Assembly (NCBI RefSeq): GCF_900091595.1
Contig: NZ_FMCW01000025.1
Coordinates: 62,001-126,000, forward strand
Direction of reading: 5' to 3'
Source of the DNA: Micromonospora haikouensis
GTDB taxonomy: Bacteria > Actinomycetota > Actinomycetes > Mycobacteriales > Micromonosporaceae
DNA length: 64,000 nt
Below are positions 1 to 9,400 of the stretch, piece by piece. The notes beneath the pieces are model-generated. The model ran no database searches, was not told the origin of the DNA, and worked only from the letters and a program-made list of their open reading frames with translations. The position numbers and the translations under genes are program-made. The stretch's first letter is position 1, and each line of letters begins with the position of its first letter.

Positions 1-1
1 G

Positions 2-3000
2 AACCTCCTGCAGGAGGGAATGATCTTCCACCGGGACTTCGCCGAGAAGTCGGCCGTTTACCACGCCATCGCCTCCATCCGGTTGCAGGCACCGTACGAC
101 CACGACGCCATGCGTGCGGCGATCGACCAACTCGTCGCGCGGCATCCGATGCTGCGCACGTCGTTCGACATGAGCGGGTTCAGCCGGCCCCTGCAACTGG
201 TACACACCGACTTCGCGTCCCCGCTGTCCATGGAGGACCTCCGGGCGCTGCCGCCACCGCAGCGCGCCGAGCGGGTCGACGCGTGGATCGCGGCGGAGAA
301 GGCACGCGGGTTCGAGCTGCACGAGTACCCGCTGATCCGGTTCCGGGTGCACCGGCTCGGCGACGACGAGTGGCAGTTCACCTACGGCTTCCACCACGAG
401 ATCGTCGACGGGTGGAGCGAGGCGCTCATGATCGCCGAGCTGTTCAGCCAGTACTTCGCGGTCGTCTTCGACGAACCGGTCGCGCTCCGTCCCCCGACCT
501 CCAGCATGCGCGACGCCGTCGCACTGGAATTGGAGGCGTTGCGGGACCGGCGCAACTACGAGTTCTGGGAGCGGTACCTCGCCGGTGCGACCGTCATGCG
601 GCTGCCCCGTCCGGCCGGTGGTGTCCGCGCAGACAAGGGCGCCCGGGAGATCGTACGCGTCGAGGTGCCGGTGCCGGTCGAGCTGTCCGACCGGCTCAAG
701 CAGGTGGCCCGGGACAGCGCGCTGCCGCTGAAGAACGTGCTGATGGCCGCGCACCTCGTGGTGATGTCCAGCTACGGCGGCCACGCCGACACGCTCACCT
801 ACACCGTCGGCAACGGTCGCCCGGAAAGCGCGGACGGCAGCTCGGCGATCGGTCTGTTCGTCAACAGCCTCGCGCTGCGGGTACGCACCGCAGGCGGCAC
901 CTGGCGCGAGCTGATGCTCGCCGGGCTGGAGTCGGAGCGGGCGTCCATGCCCTACCGCCGGCTGCCGATGGCCGAACTCAAGCGGCACCAGGGCAACGAG
1001 CCGCTGGCCGAGACGCTGTTCTTCTTCACCAACTACCACGTGTTCGGGGTACTGGACCGGTGGACCGAGCGCGGCGTCGGCCATGTTGCCACCGACCTCT
1101 ACGGCGAGTCCACCTTCCCGTTCTGTGCCATCTTCCGGCTCAACCGCCAGACCGGCGACCTGGAGGTCCGGCTCGAGTACGACAGCCTCCAGTTCTCCGC
1201 CGAGCTGATGGCCGGGATACGCGAGTGCTACGCCCAGGCGCTCGCGGCGATCGGAGCCGACCCGGACGCCCCCTACCACACCCGTACCTGGGCACCTCCG
1301 GCCGACGTGGCCCACCAGCGGATGGTCGGCTGGGGGCCGGCCGCCGGCGCGGATACCCGCTGCCTGCACCACCTCGTCGAGCAGTGGGCCGTCCGTACCC
1401 CGGACGCGGTCGCCGTGCACCACGAGGGCACGCTGGTCAGCTACCGGGAGCTCGACCGGCGGGCGAACCAGCTCGCCCACCTGCTGCGGGCCAACGGGGT
1501 CGGTCCGGAGCGGATCGTCGGCGTGCTGGTGGAGCGGTCCGCCGGCATGATCGTGACCCTGCTGGCCGTGCTGAAGGCGGGCGGCGCCTACCTGCCGCTG
1601 GATCCGGCGCAACCGGACGAGCACCTCGCCAGCGTGCTCGCCGACGCCGGCTGCGACCTCGTGCTCGCCCAGTGCGGGCTGGACGTCCGGCTACCGGCCG
1701 GGGCGCGGACCGTCCCGGTCGACGCGACGGTCTCGGCCGCCGCCGGCCGGCCGGCGACCGCGCCGGCCACCACGGTGACGCCCGGCAACGCCGCATACCT
1801 CATCTACACCTCCGGCTCGACCGGGCGGCCCAAGGGCGTCGTGGTCGAACACCGCAACGCGGTGCGGTCCACCCTGGCCCGGCACACCGCCTATCCTGAG
1901 CCGGTCGAACGGTACCTGCTGCTGTCCTCGTACGCGTTCGACAGTTCGGTGGCCGGGATCTTCTGGACCCTCAGCCAGGGCGGCACCCTGCTGCTGCCGG
2001 TAGAGGGCGCCCAGCGTGAACCGGCGGCGCTCGCCGACCTCGTCGCCAGCCGGCGGCCCAGCCACACCCTGGGCGTGCCGTCCCTGCTCGCGCTCCTGAT
2101 CGACCAGGGTGCCCACAGTGGCGACCTGCGTTCCCTGCGGACGGTCGTCTCCGCCGGCGAGTCGTGCCCCGCCGACCTCGCGGGGGGCGTCGCGCGCGCA
2201 CTGCCCGCCGCCACGCTGCACAACGAGTACGGCCCCACCGAGGCGACGGTGTGGGCGACCGTCTGGTCCGCGCCCCCCGGTGCGCCCGCAGCGGCGGCCG
2301 GCGAGGTCCAGGTGCCGATCGGCCGGCCGGTCGAGGGCACCCACGTGCTGCCGGTCAACCAGCACGGCCACCTCGTGCCGGCCGGGGTCGTCGGCGAACT
2401 CCGCATCGGCGGTGCCGGGGTGGCCCGCGGCTACCACCGCCGCCCCGCCGAGACGGCGGCACGGTTCCTGCCGGACCCGTTCGCCGCCACCGCCGGCGGC
2501 AGGTGGTACGCCACCGGGGACCTGGGCCGGATACTCCCCTCCGGGGACCTGGAGTTCCACGGCCGCAACGACCACCAGGTGAAGGTCCAGGGCTTCCGGG
2601 TCGAACTGGGCGCCGTCGAGGCGCTACTGGACGCCCATCCCTCGGTGCGGCGCGCGATCGTGGTCGCCGAGGGCGATGCCACCGGTGACCGGCGCCTGGT
2701 GGCGTACCTGGCACCCACCGCCGGGCACTCGGTGTCCGCCGAGGCGGTCCGCGACCACGTACGCGAACGCCTGCCCAGGTACATGGTGCCGGCGGTGGTC
2801 GTGGTGATGGACGCGCTGCCGCTGACCGCCACCGGCAAGATCGACCGGTCGGCCCTGCCCGCGGTCGGGCACGAGCGCCTGGCCGGCACCACCGAGTACG
2901 TGCCGCCGCGCAACGAGGTCGAGCGGGCCATCGCCGCCATCTGGTGCAGCGTGCTGAAGCGGGACCGGGTCGGCGTGCACGAGCGGTTCTTCGACATCGG

Positions 3001-3169
3001 CGGCGAGTCGCTGCGGGCCATGCAGGTGATGGCCGCCACGAACGGCATGTTCGGGACCACGCTGTCGGTCCGGACACTGTTCGACGCTCCCACCGTCGGG
3101 CAGCTCGCCGCCCGGGTCGGTGCCGCCGGCGTGCCGGCCCCCGACGACTCCCGGGGCGGTAGCGGATGA
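2..3169 (+). CDS. blmX: NRPS, C-A-PCP module (BlmX-like, His-type), 5' end outside window
   Basis: This is the last module of a non-ribosomal peptide synthetase, cut by the left edge. The ATG at 20 is not the start: the codons from base 2 read NLLQEG, the conserved opening motif of a condensation domain, so the frame continues upstream. Visible order is C (HHEIVDG near residue 130), A (YTSGSTGRPKG near 600) and PCP (GGESL near 1003). Lining the A4-A5 region up by eye with GrsA gives the specificity code DSALVAEV, which differs at one position from a His code I remember (DSALIAEV). His incorporation fits the last module of BlmX in bleomycin assembly, where it is later beta-hydroxylated. The stop overlaps the next start (ATGA). 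The upstream part probably carries another module, which would complete the BlmX layout. Family and module are sure; the His call is likely. Confidence 0.93.
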   Translation, partial: NLLQEGMIFHRDFAEKSAVYHAIASIRLQAPYDHDAMRAAIDQLVARHPMLRTSFDMSGFSRPLQLVHTDFASPLSMEDLRALPPPQRAERVDAWIAAEKARGFELHEYPLIRFRVHRLGDDEWQFTYGFHHEIVDGWSEALMIAELFSQYFAVVFDEPVALRPPTSSMRDAVALELEALRDRRNYEFWERYLAGATVMRLPRPAGGVRADKGAREIVRVEVPVPVELSDRLKQVARDSALPLKNVLMAAHLVVMSSYGGHADTLTYTVGNGRPESADGSSAIGLFVNSLALRVRTAGGTWRELMLAGLESERASMPYRRLPMAELKRHQGNEPLAETLFFFTNYHVFGVLDRWTERGVGHVATDLYGESTFPFCAIFRLNRQTGDLEVRLEYDSLQFSAELMAGIRECYAQALAAIGADPDAPYHTRTWAPPADVAHQRMVGWGPAAGADTRCLHHLVEQWAVRTPDAVAVHHEGTLVSYRELDRRANQLAHLLRANGVGPERIVGVLVERSAGMIVTLLAVLKAGGAYLPLDPAQPDEHLASVLADAGCDLVLAQCGLDVRLPAGARTVPVDATVSAAAGRPATAPATTVTPGNAAYLIYTSGSTGRPKGVVVEHRNAVRSTLARHTAYPEPVERYLLLSSYAFDSSVAGIFWTLSQGGTLLLPVEGAQREPAALADLVASRRPSHTLGVPSLLALLIDQGAHSGDLRSLRTVVSAGESCPADLAGGVARALPAATLHNEYGPTEATVWATVWSAPPGAPAAAAGEVQVPIGRPVEGTHVLPVNQHGHLVPAGVVGELRIGGAGVARGYHRRPAETAARFLPDPFAATAGGRWYATGDLGRILPSGDLEFHGRNDHQVKVQGFRVELGAVEALLDAHPSVRRAIVVAEGDATGDRRLVAYLAPTAGHSVSAEAVRDHVRERLPRYMVPAVVVVMDALPLTATGKIDRSALPAVGHERLAGTTEYVPPRNEVERAIAAIWCSVLKRDRVGVHERFFDIGGESLRAMQVMAATNGMFGTTLSVRTLFDAPTVGQLAARVGAAGVPAPDDSRGGSG

Positions 3170-6100
3170 GCCGCCCCCGCGACGGCCGCCGGCATCCCCT
3201 GACTCCGGGCCAGCGCGGGCTGTGGTTCCTGCATCATCTCGACCCGCAGGACACCGCGTACCACTGCTGCACCGCGATCGACCTGGTCGGTCCGCTGCGA
3301 CCGGCCGCGCTGCGGCACGCCGTCAGGCGGCTCGGCCGGTGGCACGACACCCTGCGGACCGTCTTCGTCGACGGACCAGAAGGCCCGTGGCAGGTGGTCC
3401 GTGACGAACCGCCCCCGCTGCGGTTGGTGGACCTCAGTCGGGTGCCCGGTCCGCGCCAGGACGACGTGGCACGGCACCTGATCGGCGAACTCGGCCGACG
3501 ACCTTTCCGGCTCCGCGACGAGGGGCCGGCCCGTTGGGTGCTGCTGCGCTTCGGCCCGACCCGGCATCTGCTCGTCCTCGATCTGCACCATCTGGTCTTC
3601 GACCGGGACTCACTGGCCGTCATCTGCGCCGAACTCGACGGGTGCTACACGGCCGGTCTGAACGGACGGCCCACCCCTGCGCGACCGGACGGTGGCGACG
3701 CCTCCAGGGTGGTAGGCGGCTGGCCGGTCACCGCGTCGGCACCGCTCGATGCCACCTCAGGCCCCGACGGCGACGGGCGCATCTTCGTCGGCGGCGGGCG
3801 GGTCGGCACGCGGCCGTCGCGGTACACCACCCGGCTGGACGGGGCGGACCTGATCCGGCTGGGCGAGCTGTGCGCGGCCGAGTACGCCACCCCGTTCATG
3901 GGACTGCTCGCTGTGGTGGGCGCGCTGCTGAGCCGGTACACCGGACGGGCCGCGACCGTGGTCGGCGCACCGGTCTCGCTGCGCGACGGGGCCGAGCACA
4001 CGCATGTGGTCGGCCTGCTGGTGAACGTGGTGCCGCTGCCGCTGCGGGTCGACCCGGGACAGTCGATGCGGGCGCTGCTCCGCCAGGCCCGGAACGTGGT
4101 GCTCGATGCGCTGGAACGGCGGGCCGTGCCACTGAGCCAATCGGCGGGCGCGGCCCGCCGCGCAGGGCCGGAACCCGGCGGACCACCCGTTCCGGTGCTG
4201 CTCACCTACCAGATCGCCACCCCGCCACCCCGGTTGCCTGGCCTGGAGTGCACCCTCCGGCCGGTGCCCGCCGCCGCGGCCAAGTATCCGCTGACGGTCG
4301 CCGTCACCGCTGACGACCGCGGCTGGGAACTCGACCTGGAGGCCGACCCGCGGCACGCCACCGAGGACGAACTGGCCGCCTTCGCCCGTCACCTCGCGGT
4401 CCTCGTCCGCGCCTTCGGACACGACCCGGGCAGTCCGGTCGCCACCGTGGAGCTGCTCGACGACGCAGCCCGCCGGGCGGCGCTGCGTGACTCGTCCGGT
4501 CCCCGGACGCCCCGGGACCCCGCGGCCGGTCTGCACACCCTGGTCTCGACGGTGGTGCCCGGTCGCCGTGACGCGGTCGCCGTCGTCACCCCCACGGGCC
4601 ACGGTGACCGGCACCACGTCAGCTACGCCACCATGTGGCGGTCCGCCGGCGCCCTCGCCCGGACGCTGCGGCAGCAGGGGGTGACGGCGGAACAGACCGT
4701 CGCGGTCCTGCAACCACGGGGGATCGGCATCCCGGTCAGCTACCTCGCGATCCTGCGCGTCGGCGGTGCCGTGCTGCCGCTCGACCCGGCCGACCCGGAC
4801 GGACGGCTACGCGTCCTGCTGGCCGAGGCCGGCGCCGCCATCGTGGTCACCGATCGTCGGCTGACCGACCGGGTCGCCGCCCTGGGGATGACGCCGGTGC
4901 CGGTGCAGGACGCGCTGCGGCCCGCCGCCAGCGCCCCGGCCGTTACGGACGGGGCCGGCGGGGATCCGCCCACCCGCAGGCACGGCACGGGCGGGCGCAC
5001 CAACCCGGAGCAGGCGGCGTATGTCCTCTTCACCTCCGGCAGCGGCGGCCGGCCCAAGGCGGTCGTGGTGCCGCACCGTGGCATCGTCAACCGGGTCTCC
5101 TGGGCCCGGGAAAGCATGCCGCTGCGGCCAGCCGAACGGGTCCTGTTCAAGACCTCGCTCGTGTTCGACGTCTCCGTCGCGGAGCTGTTCTGGCCACTGG
5201 CCTGCGGCGCCTGCCTGGTCGTCGCCGAACCCGGCGGGGAACGTGACCCGGCCTACCTGGTCGATCTGATCCGGCTGGAACAGGTCGCTTACACCCACTT
5301 CGTACCCTCGATGCTCGCCCCGTTCCTCGCCGAGGTCGCCGCGACCGGGGATCGGCTCACGTCGCTGCGGACCGTGGTGTGCAGCGGCGAGGCCCTCGCG
5401 GACGAACTGGCCCGGCGGGCGGGAACCCTGCTCGACGCCCGGTTGCACAATCTCTACGGCCCGACCGAGGCATCGGTCGAGGTGCTCGCCTGGGAGTGCG
5501 ACCGGGACGCCCGGATCCCGGTCGCACTGGGCCGGCCGATCGCGAACATCCAGTGCCGGATCGTCGACGACCGGATGCGGCCGGTGCCTGCTGCGGCCCT
5601 CGGTGAGCTGGTTCTCGGCGGTGCCTGTGTCGCCCGCGGGTACGCCGCCCGCCCTGGACTCACCGCCGCGAGCTTCGTGCCCGCGCCGGACTCCGTCGGC
5701 GCACGCCTCTATCGCACCGGCGACTACGGACACCGCGCATCGGACGGGACCGTGCATCTGGTTGGCCGGCGCGACCAGCAGATCAAGCTGCTCGGGCGCC
5801 GGATCGAACCGGACGAGGTGAGCGCGGTGCTGCGCCGGCAGCCCGGGATCATGGACGCGGTGGTCGTGAGCCATGGCAACCGGCTCGTCGGGTTCGCCGT
5901 CATCACCGCAGCGGTCGACGAGCCGGCGATCCGGACCCGGGTGCTCGCCGCCCTGCGTGTCGAACTGCCCGCGTACCTGGTTCCTGCCGTGCTGGAGTTC
6001 CTGCCCCGGATCCCGCTGCTGCGCACCGGCAAGGCCGACCGGGCCGCGTTGACCGTACTGGCCGAGCGGCTGGCCCGCCGCGCCACGCCGTCCGCCGCGC

Positions 6101-6435
6101 CGCGTACCGAGTTGGAACACACCCTGGCCCGAGCCTGGCGGGCGACCCTCGACGCGCCCGAGATCGGCCTCCACGACGGGTTCTTCGAGGCCGGCGGCGA
6201 CTCGCTCGCATTGTTGCGCCTGCACCGGCGACTGGTCCAGGAGGTGGCACCGGATCTGACCGTACGGGAGCTGTTCCGGTACCCGAGCGTCGCCGCACTC
6301 GCCGGATACCTGGCCGACCGACCCGGCGTGGCGGGTGCCGCGGCGGCTGCCACCGCCCGCGCGGCCGGGCGTGCCGCCCGGCGACGTGCGGCGACCGGCG
6401 TCCGCTCCCGCGCAGAAGGCGGGAGACCGGCATGA
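3166..6435 (+). CDS. blmIX: NRPS, single C-A-PCP module (BlmIX-like)
   Basis: A 1089-residue one-module synthetase: C domain (HHLVFDRD near residue 142; the usual Gly after Asp is Arg), A domain (near 620) and PCP (AGGDSL near 1010). In bleomycin the module between His and the PKS adds Ala, and this gene sits exactly there. The A3 loop reads TSGSGGRPKA rather than TSGSTGxPKG, so Thr and the last Gly are replaced, which may weaken ATP binding. The pocket read by eye is DVAHVSLV, closest to small-residue (Ser/Ala) codes, so Ala is plausible but not proven. The C-terminal 35 residues are Ala/Arg-rich and probably linker or docking sequence. It overlaps both neighbours by 4 bases. Confidence 0.92.
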   Translation: MSRPRDGRRHPLTPGQRGLWFLHHLDPQDTAYHCCTAIDLVGPLRPAALRHAVRRLGRWHDTLRTVFVDGPEGPWQVVRDEPPPLRLVDLSRVPGPRQDDVARHLIGELGRRPFRLRDEGPARWVLLRFGPTRHLLVLDLHHLVFDRDSLAVICAELDGCYTAGLNGRPTPARPDGGDASRVVGGWPVTASAPLDATSGPDGDGRIFVGGGRVGTRPSRYTTRLDGADLIRLGELCAAEYATPFMGLLAVVGALLSRYTGRAATVVGAPVSLRDGAEHTHVVGLLVNVVPLPLRVDPGQSMRALLRQARNVVLDALERRAVPLSQSAGAARRAGPEPGGPPVPVLLTYQIATPPPRLPGLECTLRPVPAAAAKYPLTVAVTADDRGWELDLEADPRHATEDELAAFARHLAVLVRAFGHDPGSPVATVELLDDAARRAALRDSSGPRTPRDPAAGLHTLVSTVVPGRRDAVAVVTPTGHGDRHHVSYATMWRSAGALARTLRQQGVTAEQTVAVLQPRGIGIPVSYLAILRVGGAVLPLDPADPDGRLRVLLAEAGAAIVVTDRRLTDRVAALGMTPVPVQDALRPAASAPAVTDGAGGDPPTRRHGTGGRTNPEQAAYVLFTSGSGGRPKAVVVPHRGIVNRVSWARESMPLRPAERVLFKTSLVFDVSVAELFWPLACGACLVVAEPGGERDPAYLVDLIRLEQVAYTHFVPSMLAPFLAEVAATGDRLTSLRTVVCSGEALADELARRAGTLLDARLHNLYGPTEASVEVLAWECDRDARIPVALGRPIANIQCRIVDDRMRPVPAAALGELVLGGACVARGYAARPGLTAASFVPAPDSVGARLYRTGDYGHRASDGTVHLVGRRDQQIKLLGRRIEPDEVSAVLRRQPGIMDAVVVSHGNRLVGFAVITAAVDEPAIRTRVLAALRVELPAYLVPAVLEFLPRIPLLRTGKADRAALTVLAERLARRATPSAAPRTELEHTLARAWRATLDAPEIGLHDGFFEAGGDSLALLRLHRRLVQEVAPDLTVRELFRYPSVAALAGYLADRPGVAGAAAAATARAAGRAARRRAATGVRSRAEGGRPA

Positions 6436-9400
6436 CCGAGCCGAACCTCGACCCGGCCGAACCGGTCGCCATCGTCTCCATGGCGGCCCGAGTCCCCGGT
6501 GCCGACGGCGTCGAGCGGTTCTGGGACAACCTGCGCGGCGAGGTCGAGTCGATCAGCCGTTTCCAGGGACGCGACCTGCTGGTCGACGGTCACGACCCGG
6601 AGCATGTGCTGCACCCGGGGTTCGTCGGCGCGGAAGGTCTCCTCGACGATCCGGCGATGTTCGACGCGGCGTTCTTCGGTTACCCGCCGCACGAGGCGAG
6701 CATCATGGACCCGCAGCACCGGCTGTGCCTGGAACTCGCCTGGCAGGTGTTCGACGCGGTCGGCATCGATCCCGCCACGACCGGGGTGCCGACCGGGGTC
6801 TTCCTGTCCACCGGGCTGAGCACCTACCTGGTGCGCAACCTGCTCGCCGGGGACGCCCGCGCCCGGCGGGAGCGGCAACGCCGCGACGGCCTGCACCTGC
6901 TGATGCACAATGACAAGGACTTCGCGGCCACCACCGTCTCGTACAAGCTCGGTCTGACCGGGCCGAGCCTCGCGGTCGGGTCGGCCTGCTCGTCCTCGCT
7001 GGTCGCGGTCCACCTTGCCGTACGCAGCCTGCAGAGCCACGAGTGCGACCTGGCCCTGGCCGGCGGAGCCGCCGTCCAGACACCACAGGGCCAGGGCCAT
7101 GTCTGGTCCGACGACGGCGTCTACTCTCCGGACGGCCGCTGCGCCGCGTTCGACGAGTCCGCCGCGGGCACGGTCGGCGGCAACGGCGGCGCGGTCGTCC
7201 TGCTCAAACGGCGCAGCGACGCGCTGCGCGACGGCGATCACATCCACGCGTTGGTGCTCGGCTCGGCGGTGAACAACGACGGTGGCGGGAAGGTCGGGTA
7301 CACGGCGCCGGCGATGTCCGGGCAGACCGAGGTCATCGTCGAGGCACAGGCGGTCGCCGGGATCCCGCCGGCGTCAATCGGATACGTCGAGGCACACGGC
7401 ACGGGCACCCGCCTCGGCGACCCGATCGAGGTCGGCGCGCTGACCGAGGCGTTTAGGGCCGGGACCGACCGCCGTGGCTTCTGCCACCTCGGCTCGGTTA
7501 AGTCCAACATCGGCCATCTCGACGCCGCCGCCGGCATCGTCGGCCTGGTCAAGGCAGCGCTGGTGGTCCGGGACGCGGTGATCCCGGCGAGCCTGCACCT
7601 GCATCGCCCCAACCCCGCGATCGACTGGGCGGCGTCACCGTTTCGGGTCTGCGACCGGACCGTCGCCTGGCCGGCCGGAGCCGGGCCACGCCGGGCCGGC
7701 GTCAGCTCCTTCGGGATCGGCGGTACCAACGCTCACGTGGTGCTCGAACAGCCCGCGTCGCCGCAGCCGCGGTCCCGCACGCTCCGTGTCGAACAGGCCG
7801 TGGTGCTCTCCGCCGCCAGCCCGGAAGCGCTGCGCCGCACCGCCGGGGACGTCGCCGGTCACCTGCGTGCCGGGCCGGCGGTGGACCTCGCCGACGTGGC
7901 CGCGACCCTCGCCCTGCGCCGCGCACTGCCGTACCGGTGCGCCGTCGTCGGCGCGGATCCCGCCGGCGTGGCCGGGCAACTCGAGCGGATCGACCCGCCG
8001 GACGACCCCGTGCCCGGCCGGCCGGCCGTAGTGATCGCCCTCGACGACGAAACCTGGCCGGTGACCGCACTGCGGGAGACCGAACCCCGGTTCGAGCTGC
8101 ACCTGACGGAGTGCGCGCGGCTGCTGTCCGAGGCGGGGACCCCGGTGCCCGCGCACCGGGCGGCAGCGGGCTTCGCCGTCGGGTACGCCCTCGGCCGCAC
8201 CCTCGCCGACTGGGGCGTACCCGTCGACGCGGTGCTCGGCGGCGAACCCGGGGCACTGGTGACAGCCACCCTCTCCGGCCGGCTGTCGCTGGCGGATGCG
8301 GTTCGGCGGGTCACCGCCGACGGTCCGCCGGCCGCGACCGCGTACGTCGAAGAGGAGATCGGGCGGCACCTCACCGCCGGCGCGGTGGCGGTGGTATACG
8401 CCGGCATCGGCCCGGGTGAGGGCGATTCGATCCGCCGGCACCCCGCGTTCGGGGCACGGCACCGGATCGTCCCCGCCCTGCCCGCCGGTTCCCGGCCGAC
8501 CCTGTCCCCGCTGCTGGCGGAGCTGTGGACGGCGGGCTGCACTGTCGACTGGGCGGAGGTCCACCGCCCGCAGCGGCCGCGCCGGGTCGCGTTGCCCGGG
8601 CATCGGCTGCACCGCCGCCGGCACTGGATCGACCCGCCACCGGCCCCGGCGCCGGTGCCCGCGTTGCGGGAGGTGGGCCGGTGGCTGCAGGCCACGCTGG
8701 CCGCCGAGCCGGGCGACGTGCGCGGGGTGGACGATCACCCGGGGCTGCGGGCCGGATTGGACCGCCTGTGCGCCGAGTTGATTCTGTGGTACTTCGTCCG
8801 GGCCGGTGTCGACGTCCGGGCCGGCCGGGCGTACGGTCTCGCCGACCTCGTCGACCGGCTCGGCGTCCGGGCGTCGTATCGACCCTTCGTCGAGGTCCAA
8901 CTGGCCGCGCTGGCCCAAGACGGCCTGGTGGACGATGACGCCGGCACGGTGACCTTCCGGACACCACTGGATCTTGCCGCCGTCGACCGGGCCGGGATCG
9001 ACGCGACCGCAGCCCGGCTCGCGCACACGTATCCGGGCTTCGCCGGTCTGGTCGAGCTGCTGGTTCACTGCGCCGAGGCCTATCCCCGGGCGTTGTCCGA
9101 ATCCGGGGAGGGACTCCGTACGCTCTATCCCGACGGCCGCGCCGACCTGCTCACCCGTACCCTGACCGCGCAGACCGTGGAACACCGTGCCGTCGGCCGG
9201 CTCACCCGCCTCGGCGGGCAGTTGCTGCAGCGGCTGACCGACGGGGCGGATCGACCGCTGCGGGTCCTGGAGGTCGGCGCGGGCACCGGCGCGCTGACCC
9301 GGGACTTGGCCGCCGCCCTGGGCGCCGACCGGGTCGTCTACCACGCCACCGACATATCCCGCGCGTTCGTCTCCCGGCTGGCCGCCGAGGCCCGCCGTCG

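Noticed and set aside
12..22. AGGAGG followed by ATG at 20 as a gene start
   Set aside because: The bases before the ATG are in frame and encode LLQEG, the conserved start motif of the condensation domain, so the gene begins outside the window.
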